From G963677445 sp963677445 (GTDB taxonomy: Bacteria; Bacteroidota; Ignavibacteria; Ignavibacteriales; Melioribacteraceae), in NCBI GenBank assembly GCA_963677445.2, contig CAXXGF010000038.1, positions 179,816 to 243,815 on the forward strand: 64,000 nt of DNA. Reading direction: 5' to 3'. Position numbers and translations under genes: made by a program. Under the pieces are notes generated by a model. It made no database searches and was not told the origin of the DNA. It worked only from the letters and a program-made list of their open reading frames with translations. Numbering within the stretch: position 1 is the stretch's first letter; each line of letters starts with the position of its first letter. Below are positions 47,739-57,326 of the stretch, one piece after another.

Positions 47739-48347
47739 TCAGGCAACCTCTTGCATAGCAGACTTCTCAACCCTTGCCCCGGTCGCTGTTTTATTTTTTC
47801 TTCCCTCAAACATATCAACAACTTTTAGGTATTTTTCTTTGTTATCAACAAGTTCCTCGGCTGTAATATATATTATAACCACATTTGTTAATGGAATCAT
47901 TGTAAGCTTTCTATGCGAAATGGAAAATAATATACAAAGTTCAATAAAATTTAAAGCGAAGAGAAACAATTCGAATGGGTTCAGCTTTCTTGAATGGAAA
48001 CCAAACTTTTTAATTGTGCTCTCTTTTAAATAAAATACGTTGCCGGTAAATTTGGTGTCGGGGGCAAATTTGCCGCTTTCAATTTCGGCGCATACATTAA
48101 CCAGACCTTTAGCCAGGTGGTATAAAATAAGAGAAGCCTGCTTTTTCTGCATCTGGAAAAAGTCCCAGCTTGTTCCAAGATGGAAATCGTATACCCTGCC
48201 TGATAAAGAAAATGGCATAGTCATAAGCATGGGGGAATAATATTTATAAAATCCTGTCCGGGTGAATAGAGGTGTAGAGAAAAAACGGAATAACCGCCAG
48301 ACCAGAATCAATAGAAGTAATCCTGAAAATATCTGAATAAAAATCAT
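47739..48347 (-). CDS. Hypothetical membrane protein
   Basis: 202 residues. One helix at the N-terminus (IFSGLLLLILVWRLFRFF), and two near 126-145 (LFLFALNFIELCILF) and 150-170 (MIPLTNVVIIYITAEEL). A middle domain of about 90 residues contains DFFQMQKKQASLILYHLAKG. I do not recognise the family. The start is an ATG at 48347. Confidence 0.55.
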   Translation of the reverse strand: MIFIQIFSGLLLLILVWRLFRFFSTPLFTRTGFYKYYSPMLMTMPFSLSGRVYDFHLGTSWDFFQMQKKQASLILYHLAKGLVNVCAEIESGKFAPDTKFTGNVFYLKESTIKKFGFHSRKLNPFELFLFALNFIELCILFSISHRKLTMIPLTNVVIIYITAEELVDNKEKYLKVVDMFEGRKNKTATGARVEKSAMQEVA

Positions 48348-48530
48348 TATAAACCATGAATTATTTTCTCTTACACTGATAAATTAATCTTTCTTAAAGC
48401 AAAAGAAAACAATGCAGCTGTTAATTAATCATTAATTAAGATCGAATAATTACAAAAATTAAATCAGATATCTCTCAGCACAAAAACAATTCAAATAATC
48501 AAAACCTGCGCAATTTCCCGTAGGGGCGAC

Positions 48531-48650
48531 CCTTGTGGTCGCCCTATTTCGAGATACCAACAATCTTGTCCCTTGTGGTCGCCCTCTTCAGGAATACCAA
48601 CAAACTTGTACCTTGTTGTCCCATTTATTTGAGACGCTAATAAATCCGGC
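48531..48650. repeat. Three 40-base tandem units with GGTCGCCC palindromes
   Basis: CCTTGTGGTC starts at 48531 and 48571 and CCTTGTTGTC at 48611, exactly 40 bases apart; each is followed by (G)CCC and an ATACCAACAA-type tail. The first unit forms the palindrome GGGCGACC-CTTGT-GGTCGCCC with preceding bases, a widely seen intergenic element. Confidence 0.8.
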
Positions 48651-48655
48651 AATCA

Positions 48656-48690
48656 CAAAAAACCCCCTCTCTGAAACAGGAGGGGGTTGA
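48656..48690 (-). terminator. Intrinsic terminator of maeB
   Basis: AACCCCCT (48661-48668) pairs with AGGGGGTT (48681-48688); T-run on the minus strand. About 28 bases after the maeB stop. Confidence 0.88.
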
Positions 48691-48717
48691 AAATCTGAAT
48701 TACAATAAATCTGTAAT

Positions 48718-50970
48718 TTATTTATTTCCGGTTTTTGCTTCAACAACAGCGATAGCGCTCATATTGATTATATCATCAACCGTAGCGTCATTCTGCAATA
48801 CATGAATCGGTTTTTTAAGTCCCATGAGAATCGGACCAATGACGGTAGCCTTGGTAAGTCTTTCCATAAGCTTATAAGCGATATTACCTGAGTTAAGATC
48901 GGGGAAAATCAACAGGTTAGCTCCCCCTTTCAGAGAACTGAACGAGAACCTGTTTTCGATAATTTCAGGAACGACAGCCGTATCGGCCTGCATTTCACCA
49001 TCGATCATCAGATCAGGTTTTCTTTCCTTCACAATCTCAACAGCTTTTTTAACTTTCAGCGATGAAGGATGTACGGCGCTTCCGAAGTTGCTGAATGACA
49101 GCATCGCCACCTTTGGCTCAATATCAAAGTTTTTAACTGTTTCGCTTGCCTGCATTGCTATTTCAGCAAGCTCTTCGGCAGTAGGATCAATATTGACCGT
49201 CGTATCGGCGAAGAAGAATGTTTTTCTGTTAATTATCACAATATAAAGGCCGGACGCCACGGTATAGCCATCTTTGATGCCAACGCACTGGAGAGCAGGC
49301 CTGATAGTCGCAGGATAGTGAGATGTCAGTCCGCCGATAAGAGCGTGAGCATCACCCATCTGAACCATCAGAGAGCCAAAATAATTGGGGGTTCTAACCA
49401 TATCATAAGCCTCTTTCAGCGTAACACCCTTTCTCTGGCGTGATTTAAAAAATTCGTGAGCATAATCTCTCTGTTTATCTGAATTCTCAGGATCAACCAC
49501 TTCAAAGTTTTTCTCATCAAAGCCCAGCTCACTTATCTTTGTTTTAATTTTTGCTTCATCGCCAAGAAGCACCGGTGTTCCGATATGGTTCAGAAAAACA
49601 GAATTAGCGGCGCGGATTATTTTTTCCTCTTCACCTTCGGGATACACTATTTTTTTAGGTGATTCCTGCGCTTTGTGGATCATCACTCTTATAACTTCGG
49701 AAGAGAAGCCCAGTCTTTCCTTAAGCTGTTCTTCATAAGTTTCCCAGTCGGTTATCGGCTCTTTGGCTACGCCTGTATCCATCGCTGCTTTCGCTACCGC
49801 GGGGGCAACTTTCCATAGCACCCTCGGATCGAAAGGTTTCGGGATTATATAATCGGGACCGAATGAAAACTCTTTTCCGCCATAAGCCCTGATTACAACC
49901 TCAGGCACTTTTTCTTTGGCGAGTTCGGCCAGAGCTTTCACGGCAGCCATCTTCATTTCATCGTTTATGGCTGTCGCTCTAACGTCGAGAGCTCCGCGGA
50001 AAATGAAAGGAAATCCGAGTACGTTATTAACCTGGTTCGGAAGTCACTTCTTCCGGTAGCCATGATCAGGTCTTTTCTGACTGAGATAGCGTCGGGATAA
50101 GTAATTTCAGGATCAGGATTTGCCATGGCAAAGATTACCGGGTTATCACCCATAACCTCAACCATATCTTTTGTAACCAGGCCACCTTTCGAGAGACCGA
50201 TAAATACATCAGCGCCGGTCATCGCTTCTTTAATAGACCCATATTTTTTGGGAATGGCAAAAGCCCGTTTGTATTCATTCAGATCGGTTCTCTCTTTATG
50301 AAGATTACCCTTTGAGTCAAACATGATAATATTTTCACGTTTTACACCCGCCTTGATATAGGTATTTGAACAGGCGATAGCCGAAGCTCCCGCTCCGCTG
50401 ATCACTATTGTAATATCTTCCAGTTTTTTACCGGCTATTTCAGTAGCGTTGATCAGCGCCGCGCACGAAATGATCGCTGTCCCATGCTGGTCATCGTGGA
50501 AAACCGGAATGTTCATGGTTTTCTTGAGCGTTTCCTCAATAATAAAACATTCAGGCGCTTTAATATCTTCCAGGTTTATTCCGCCAAAGGTAGGCTCAAG
50601 AAGCTGGCTTAATTTTATTATTTCATCAACATCTTTGGTATCGACCTCAATATCAAAGACATCAATATCAGCAAATCTTTTAAATAGCACACCTTTTCCT
50701 TCCATAACAGGTTTGCCGGCCGCCGCTCCTATATCGCCCAGCCCAAGTACTGCCGTACCATTTGATAATACCGCAACCAGGTTGCCTTTCGCGGTATATT
50801 TAAATACATCATCTTCATTTTTGTGAATTCCCGGCATGGTTCCGCTACTCCGGGAGTATAGGCAAGTGAAAGATCCCGGAAGTAAAACATGGTTTAGTGG
50901 CTATAACTTCAATTTTTCCCTTCCGGCCTTCACTATGATACTTTAGCGCATCTTCCTTACTGATACTCAT
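48718..50970 (-). CDS. maeB: NADP-dependent malic enzyme with phosphotransacetylase-like C-terminal domain (frameshifts)
   Basis: About 750 residues after correction, from ATG 50970. The malic enzyme part begins SISKEDALKYHSEGRKGKIE and continues AYTPGVAEPC, then GTAVLGLGDIGAAAGKPVME, and ISGAGASAIACSNTYIKAGV. The C-terminal half (VYPEGEEEKIIRAANSVF; TSHYPATIRPALQCVG; VAMLSFSNFGSAVHPSSLKV) is the phosphotransacetylase-like regulatory domain. The enzyme makes pyruvate and NADPH from malate. The frame breaks near 50830-50890 (two indels) and at 50037-50042 (one G missing in a GGG run). Confidence 0.88.
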
Positions 50971-51030
50971 AATAATGCCTCGTTAATTATAAAAAAGATT
51001 CATGAATCTGTTTTTATGCTGTGATCAAAT

Positions 51031-51066
51031 AAAAAAGCCGCCCCGGTCGATTGGGGCGGCTTTTTA
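51031..51066 (-). terminator. Intrinsic terminator after frr
   Basis: GCCGCCCC / GGGGCGGC stem with flanking A- and T-runs. It ends the ribosomal-protein/frr operon before maeB. Confidence 0.92.
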
Positions 51067-51079
51067 TTTATTTGTTTCC

Positions 51080-51632
51080 TTAAACTTCCATAATTTCTTT
51101 TTCTTTGTGTTTGATTATCTCATCCAGGTTTTCAATATGTTTATCTGTAACCTCCTGGACTTCGGTCTCAAAATCATGCCGCAGGTCTTCCGATATTTCT
51201 TTATCTTTCTCCTGCTTCTTGAGTTTTTCATTAGCGTCTCGCCGGACATTCCGGATAGCCACCTTGAACTCCTCTCCGATTTTTTGACAAGTTTAACCAT
51301 ATCTTTCCTCCTTTCCTCTGTCAGAGGAGGAATGGGTATTCTGATATTTGTTCCGTCGTTGACCGGATTTAGCCCCAGATCGGAAGAAAGAATAGCTTTA
51401 TCAACAACACCAACCATATTTTTATCCAGGGAGTAATGGAAAGTGTATGCGCATCAAGGACAGTAAGATTTCCAACCTGGTCGAGTGGTGTCATGGTGCC
51501 GTAATAATCCACTTTAATTCCATCAAGTAATGAAGTAGTGGCTTTCCCGGTACGGATTTTCGCGATTTCAGCTCTGAAAGCCTCAACCGATTTATCCATT
51601 CTGGATTTGGCATCCTTAACATTAGAATTCAT
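51080..51632 (-). CDS. frr: Ribosome recycling factor (frameshifts)
   Basis: About 185 residues after correction. N-terminal KDAKSRMDKSVEAFRAEIAK, IRTGKATTSLLDGIKVDYYG and TPLDQVGNLTVLDAHTLSI are read in one frame; the middle (DKAILSSDLGLNPVNDGTNI; PLTEERRKDMVKLVKK) in another; the end (FKVAIRNVRRDANEKLKK; HIENLDEIIKHKEKEIMEV) in a third. Indels are near 51430 (one G missing) and in the six-T run 51280-51285 (one base missing). The gene is essential, so the breaks are most likely errors. It follows pyrH by 12 bases. Confidence 0.9.
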
Positions 51633-51644
51633 AATTCCCCCGGA

Positions 51645-52390
51645 TTAGTTATTATTGGTTTCTTCTATTTTAAAATTACCCACCGATGTGCCTATTCCTT
51701 TGCCTGTAACGAGTTTCATCAGGTTGTCCTCCTTATCCATCTTAAAGACGATAAGAGGAAGACTGTTCTCTTTACAAAGGCTTATAGCGGTAAGGTCCAT
51801 GACCCTGAGATTTTTGGTCAGTACATCAAGATAGGAGATTTCTTCATAACGTGCGGCGGCAGGATTTTTTTCGGGATCACTGTCGTAGACACCATCCACC
51901 CGGGTGCCTTTAAAAATAGCGTCAGCGCCAATTTCCACAGCTCTTAATGAGGCGGCGGTATCTGTGCTGAAATAAGGATGTCCTGTGCCCGCGCCGAAAA
52001 TAACAATACGCCCTTTCTCAAGATGCCTGATCGCTCTTCTCCTTATATAAGGTTCGGCAATTTCTTCCATCGAGATGGCGCTCATGAGGCGGGTAAACAT
52101 TCCATGTTTTTCGAATGTGGCCTGAAGAGCGAGCGAATTGATCATGGTCGCGAGCATACCCATCTGGTCACCAGTGGCCCTGTCAATTCCCTGCTCTTCC
52201 GCCCCGAGGCCGCGGTAGATGTTACCGCCGCCTATAACGATACCGACCTGGACTCCCAGGTCGCGTATCTTCTTAACTTCTTTCGCAAAAAAATTAAGTA
52301 CTTCGGGATTAATCCGTGTCCTTTACCGCCCATCAAAGATTCACCGCTGAGTTTCAGCAGTATTCGTTTATACTTAAGTTCAATTTCCAT
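51645..52390 (-). CDS. pyrH: UMP kinase (one frameshift)
   Basis: About 248 residues after correction. N-terminus YKRILLKLSGESLMGGKGHG, then VGIVIGGGNIYRGLGAEEQG, DRATGDQMGMLATMINSLAL, and the C-terminal FGAGTGHPYFSTDTAASLRA. It phosphorylates UMP to UDP. The indel lies near 52310-52322. ATG 52390. Order tsf-pyrH-frr is conserved in bacteria. Confidence 0.92.
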
Positions 52391-52439
52391 AAAAACCGTA
52401 TAAAGTTTTGAATTTACGGTAGTAAAGATACATTACTTT

Positions 52440-53308
52440 TTATTTTTTTTCATCCCCTAAATGAAATCTGTGGAATAAATTCAATTCAATGTTGGTGGAA
52501 TTGGCTTTATTATATTCCTTTATAAGGGATAATACATTTTTTGTGTTGTCTTTTACGTAGGCCTGCTCAAGAAGACAGTTCTCTTCAAAGAATTTATTCA
52601 TACGGCCTTCAGCAATTTTATCGACGATCTTTCAGGTTTTCCTTCTTTTATAGCAAGTTCCTTGTAGATCTCCTTTTCTTTCTCGATAACTTCGGCAGGC
52701 ACTTCTTCTCTTTTAACATAACCCGGTTTCATCGCGGCTATCTGCATAGCGATGTCCCTCGCGATAGTTTCAAAAGAAGATACTTCAACTCCTTCAGCTT
52801 TATCGAAACGAACAAGAACACCCAGTTTTGAACCATGATGAATATAATCAAAGATCAGTCCGTCGGGAGCAGATTCAATTTTAAAGCGGGATACCTGAAT
52901 TTTTTCACCGATTTTACCGATTATTTCTGTGAGTTTTTCACTGATCAGTAAATCACCGGCTTTAAGAGTTAAAAGTTCATCAACTGAACCCGGACGATTT
53001 TCAGCAACAGTATCAAGCACTGTGTTGGCAAAGCCAATAAAGTCATCACTTTTTGCCACAAAGTCGGTTTCACAATTTACTTCAAGTATAACAGCGGTTT
53101 TTCCATCATCAAGAATTCTGGTAAGAACAATACCTTCATCTGCTGAACGTTCAGCTCTTTTCGCAGCAACTGAAGCGCCTTTTTTACGAAGTATTTCAAC
53201 TGCTTTTTCAAAATCTCCGTCAGCTTCGGTCAAAGCTTTTTTGCAGTCCATCATGCCCGCGCCGGTTTTGACCCTTAATTCTTTTACTTGTGAAGCAGAA
53301 ATTGCCAT
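52440..53308 (-). CDS. tsf: Elongation factor Ts (one frameshift)
   Basis: About 289 residues after correction. N-terminal UBA-like domain VKELRVKTGAGMMDCKKALT, core motif EVNCETDFVAKSDDFIGFAN, and, in the second frame after an indel at 52629-52633 (one A missing), the ending CLLEQAYVKDNTKNVLSLIK. EF-Ts recycles EF-Tu-GDP. The ATG at 53308 with AGGTGA upstream is preferred to a GTG 9 bases earlier. Confidence 0.93.
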
Positions 53309-53341
53309 GGTGTTCACCTGTAATTTTAATTTATTTTATTA

Positions 53342-54371
53342 CTAATTTTCTTCTTTTGTTTTTTCACCTGAAGTTTTTTCTGTTGACTGAGGGGTGTCAG
53401 CTTTTTTCTCTTCAACAGGAGCTTCTTCTTTTTTAGGTGTTTCCGCAATTTTTTCAGCAGGAGCTTCTTTCTTTACTTCAGGAGCCGGAGCGGCTTTTTC
53501 CTGTTTAGCTTCAGGTCTGTTTTTTTTGTCGCTTCTCTCAGTGCGGTCCGATCTTTTTTGTCCCCTTGAATCAAATTTCACTTTACGCCTGGTAGCTTTT
53601 CCATCTTCCTGTTTTCAGGAGTCTCTTCTTCTTTAATTTTTTTCTGTCTTTCTTTTTCAGCGGCTTCTTCAGCTTTCAGCTCTTTTGCTTTCGCCTGACC
53701 TTCTATTACAGCGTCAGCAATTTTTTTTGGTAATAACTTCAATAGCTCTTACCGCGTCATCGTTAGAAGGAATCACATAATCGATAGGATCAGGATCACA
53801 GTTAGTATCGACCATAGCAAAAATGGGGATATTTAACCTTAAGGCTTCCCTGATGGCGATAGCTTCTTTTTTGATATCGACAACAAATAATGCGCCCGGC
53901 ATTCTTCCAAGTGTTTCGACACCTTCAAGCACTTTGCGTAATTTATCTTTTTCACGTGTGAGCTGGAGAATTTCTTTTTTTGTAATTTTTTCGAATGTTC
54001 CGTCTGTCTCCATTTTGTCAATGTTCTGCAGACGTTTTATACTTTTGCGGATAGTGGCAAAGTTGGTTAGCATACCGCCAAGCCATCTTTCACTAACCCA
54101 GTTGCTTTCGCTTCTTCTGGCTTCGTTTGCTATTACTCCGCCAGCCTGTTTTTTAGTTCCTACAAAAAGAACTGATCTGCCGGTTGATACTATTCCGCGA
54201 ATAGCGTCACACGCTTCATCGATAGCTTTCTGGGTTTTTTTCAGGTCGATTATGTGAATCCCGTTTTTTTCCATGAAAATATATCTTTTCATTTTTGGGA
54301 TTCCAACGGCGTGTAAGGTGCCCAAAGTGCGCACCGGATTCAATCAGATCAGTAAGATTTAATCTGGACAT
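53342..54371 (-). CDS. rpsB: Ribosomal protein S2 with long low-complexity C-terminal tail (frameshifts)
   Basis: The N-terminus SRLNLTDLIESGAHFGHLTR is in one frame; an extra T near 54292-54296 shifts into KMKRYIFMEKNGIHIIDLKK, SVLFVGTKKQAGGVIANEAR and LFVVDIKKEAIAIREALRLN. After a break in the eight-T run 53721-53728 and another near 53608-53618 the protein continues as a charged Ala/Lys/Glu/Pro-rich tail of about 120 residues (AKAKELKAEEAAEKERQKK; APAPEVKKEAPAEKIAETPK) to the stop at 53342. The tail goes well beyond a typical S2 and should be disordered. Confidence 0.92.
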
Positions 54372-54484
54372 TAAAAACTCCTGTTTTACTTCTACTTCCT
54401 TCAGCTTTACCGCAAATCCCTTTTCAGGCGGGACACAGGTGGTAAATCGGAAAGTATGAATAGTGAATTAATAAATAATAAAAA

Positions 54485-54871
54485 TTATCTTTTGGAAAAC
54501 TGAAATCTTTTTCTTGCTTTCGGTTGTCCGTATTTTTTCCTTTCAACCATTCTCGGGTCTCTTCTGAGCAGGCCTTCAGCCTTCAGCGCCATACGCAGAT
54601 CGGGGTTGGCGTCAACCAGGGCTCTGGCTATTCCAAGCCTCGCAGCTTCAGCCTGTCCGGAAACACCGCCGCCATTTACGTTGATATACGCATCATATTT
54701 ATCAAGCATTTCTGAAACAATCAGAGGAAGCTTAATATCTTCACGATGATATTCAAGCGGGAAAAACTGCTCAAACTCACGTTTGTTAACTGTGATGTTG
54801 CCCGAACCTGATCTCAAGTATACTCTTGCAATCGATTTTTTTCTTCTGCCTACAAATATTTTGTCAGCCAT
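54485..54871 (-). CDS. rpsI: Ribosomal protein S9
   Basis: 128 residues. VGRRKKSIARVYLRSGSGNI at the start, NGGGVSGQAEAARLGIARAL in the middle, and the conserved basic end RRDPRMVERKKYGQPKARKR followed by FQFSKR, which contacts the P-site tRNA. No frameshift. It follows rplM by 14 bases. Confidence 0.96.
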   Translation of the reverse strand: MADKIFVGRRKKSIARVYLRSGSGNITVNKREFEQFFPLEYHREDIKLPLIVSEMLDKYDAYINVNGGGVSGQAEAARLGIARALVDANPDLRMALKAEGLLRRDPRMVERKKYGQPKARKRFQFSKR

Positions 54872-54885
54872 TCAAATTCCTCAGT

Positions 54886-55326
54886 TTATATACTTAACGG
54901 TTCCGGTTTCTGTGCGTCATGCGGATGTTCTTCTCCTGCATAAACTTTTAATTTTTTAATAAGCTGTCTTCCAAGCCTGTTTTTCGGAAGCATTCCTTTA
55001 ACAGCATTGCGGATGACAAACTCAGGATTTTTTGCCATAACTTCGGCAAAAGAGCGGATTCTAACGCCGCCCGGGTACATCGAGTGAGAAAAATAAGTCT
55101 TCTGCAGTTCTCTCTTTCCGGTCATCTTTATCTTATCGGCGTTCAGTACGATCACAAAATCACCTGTATCCATATTGGGTGTAAAGATTGCTTTTTCTTT
55201 ACCACGGATAACTTTTGCGATCTTTACAGCTAACCTGCCGAGAATCTGGTCCTTAGCATCAACAACATACCATCTTCTGTCGGCGTCTTCTGTCTTCACA
55301 AACTTAGTTATTTTTTCCTGTTTCAA
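54886..55326 (-). CDS. rplM: Ribosomal protein L13
   Basis: 146 residues. RRWYVVDAKDQILGRLAVKI at the N-terminus, FTPNMDTGDFVIVLNADKIK, then KTYFSHSMYPGGVRIRSFAE and the conserved NAVKGMLPKNRLGRQLIKKL. First gene of the rplM-rpsI-rpsB-tsf-pyrH-frr operon. Intact. Confidence 0.96.
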   Translation of the reverse strand: MKQEKITKFVKTEDADRRWYVVDAKDQILGRLAVKIAKVIRGKEKAIFTPNMDTGDFVIVLNADKIKMTGKRELQKTYFSHSMYPGGVRIRSFAEVMAKNPEFVIRNAVKGMLPKNRLGRQLIKKLKVYAGEEHPHDAQKPEPLSI

Positions 55327-55414
55327 GTCAGGACCTCCAGTTCGACATACATTTTACAAAGATTACAAAATTATTCCATTTTTTTTAAAATGTCAAGCAA
55401 ATTAGGCATTAATT

Positions 55415-57016
55415 TTATCCGTATAACAAACGAACAATGAATAGCGCGGCCAGAATTCCCGCCACATCCGATATAATGCCTGCCGCAACGGCATGTCTTG
55501 TTTTCCTAATGTTCACTGCGCCGAAATAGACCGCGAGCACATAGAAGGTAGTTTCGGTGCTGCCAAAGAATGTTGATACAAGAATTCCGATAAATGAATC
55601 GGGACCATGTTCCGATATAATTTCCGCCATAATACCCAGCGACCCGCTACCGCTTAAGGGACGCATCAGGGCCATTGGTATAGCTTCGGCGGGAAAACCA
55701 ATCAGTCCCGTCACCGGCTCAAGTATCGCGACAAGCCAGTCCATCGCCCCGCCTGCCCGGAATATTCCGATAGCGACAAGAATAGCCACAAGATATGGAA
55801 TTATAGTAACCGCTATTTCAAATCCTTCCTTAGCCCCTTCAACAAATGTTTCATAAATCTTTACTTTCTTTATCGCTCCAAGCAGAACAAAAGAAAAGAT
55901 AAGGGCCGGAATAGCGAGCACCGAAATAATTTCAATGACTCTTTTTAATGTTCCGCTGAATCCTGTTTTCAATAATCCGTCGAAGAGTGAAAAAACTCCT
56001 GTATGATAAAAAACAAAAAACAGCAGTGTAGCAGCTGCGATCGCTGCCATAAACTTAAGATTTGTATTTATCCAATCCTTTATTTCAGTTAGTTTGATAG
56101 GAAAACGCTCAAATGTTTTTGTTGCCAGTATTCCCACAATAGTAGCGCAGAATGAACCGAACATAGTCGTGCCGATAATTATCGCGGGCTGCGAACTTCC
56201 CGCCGCCGCTCTCAGCGCTATCGCTGTAGTTGGCATCAGCGCAAAACTCGCTGTATTCAGCACCATGAATGTGCACATTGCGTTTGTGGCGGTATCTTTC
56301 TGCTCATTGAGTGTGTTCAAATCCTCCATGGCTTTTATACCGAAGGGAGTGGCGGCATTGCCAAGCCCCAGAAATGTCGCCGAAAGATTCATAATTATTG
56401 ATCCTACAGCCGGATGATCGGCGGGAATTTCAGGAAACAATACCCTGGTAAGGGGACGGGCGGCTCTTGCTATTAATTTTATTATTATTCCCGCTTCCTC
56501 CGCAATTTTCATCACACCAAGCCACAATGCCATAATTCCTATCAGACCTATTACAATCTCAACCGCTATACCAGCTTTATCGAGCGCCTCATTTGTAACA
56601 TCCTTTAGCTTTATAAAGCCGATCTTCTCAATCACCAGCCCGGCAGGTTTTCCCTCTCTGAAAATCACCGTTCCATCCAGGTCATTTTCTTTACCGGCGC
56701 CCGCTGCCATTTTTTGCCATAACTCAGGGAAATTATCATCTGCCACGAGATGAAAAGAAGCTTTGCCATCTTCTCCCGGTTTTCCTATTTTCGCCTCGAA
56801 TTTCAGGTCTTCCGCGCTTTCAATATTATAAAAACGGGCAAAGTCATCCCCTTTTACGGCAAAGTTAACAATATTCTCCCCCGCGGTATAATTAACCACT
56901 TCAACCGGAAGTTCTTTCCCGTTGCGGTATTTGTCGGTAATATTATCGGAGAGGTCGGAATAAACAGCGGCGATTATCCCCAGCCCCATCAGTATCATCC
57001 AGATATAATTCAGCAT
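55415..57016 (-). CDS. Nucleoside-recognition membrane protein, SpmA-SpmB fusion
   Basis: 533 residues. The start MLNYIWMILMGLGIIAAVYS is typical of SpmA; the ATG at 57016 is preferred over an extension with a TTG start. A 110-residue soluble insert (GENIVNFAVKGDDFARFYNI) separates the first helix from the GATE-type core (NLSATFLGLGNAATPFGIKA). The second half repeats the fold (SpmB; PLSGSGSLGIMAEIISEHGP; FFGSTETTFYVLAVYFGAVN). The fusion form is found in non-sporulating Bacteroidota. Its transport role is unknown. Confidence 0.88.
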   Translation of the reverse strand: MLNYIWMILMGLGIIAAVYSDLSDNITDKYRNGKELPVEVVNYTAGENIVNFAVKGDDFARFYNIESAEDLKFEAKIGKPGEDGKASFHLVADDNFPELWQKMAAGAGKENDLDGTVIFREGKPAGLVIEKIGFIKLKDVTNEALDKAGIAVEIVIGLIGIMALWLGVMKIAEEAGIIIKLIARAARPLTRVLFPEIPADHPAVGSIIMNLSATFLGLGNAATPFGIKAMEDLNTLNEQKDTATNAMCTFMVLNTASFALMPTTAIALRAAAGSSQPAIIIGTTMFGSFCATIVGILATKTFERFPIKLTEIKDWINTNLKFMAAIAAATLLFFVFYHTGVFSLFDGLLKTGFSGTLKRVIEIISVLAIPALIFSFVLLGAIKKVKIYETFVEGAKEGFEIAVTIIPYLVAILVAIGIFRAGGAMDWLVAILEPVTGLIGFPAEAIPMALMRPLSGSGSLGIMAEIISEHGPDSFIGILVSTFFGSTETTFYVLAVYFGAVNIRKTRHAVAAGIISDVAGILAALFIVRLLYG

Positions 57017-57326
57017 GGCAAACTTATTTTTAAACAAAAAATAAAATTACGAAAATGAACGGCTTTTTGCTAATAATGAAAAGAAATACTTAATCTGGCA
57101 TGACACAAATAGTGGTTAGTGGAGAGTAAAGAGTAAAAACACTTCTCTGATTTTTTAAACCCGATTTCGATGACGACTTCGATTTGGATTTCTATGTCTG
57201 CCTTATATTTTGTCAATCTTTTTAATGCCTGTACTCATGTTCCGAGTTTTTTCTGTGTAGACAAGGAAAACAGCGGTAGATAATTCCTCCCTTTTACTTA
57301 AGTTTAAAAAAACGAAAAAATAAATT
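57017..57326. other. Intergenic region, nothing distinct seen
   Basis: About 310 AT-rich bases between divergent genes, presumably holding both promoters. No repeat or open frame of note. Confidence 0.5.
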
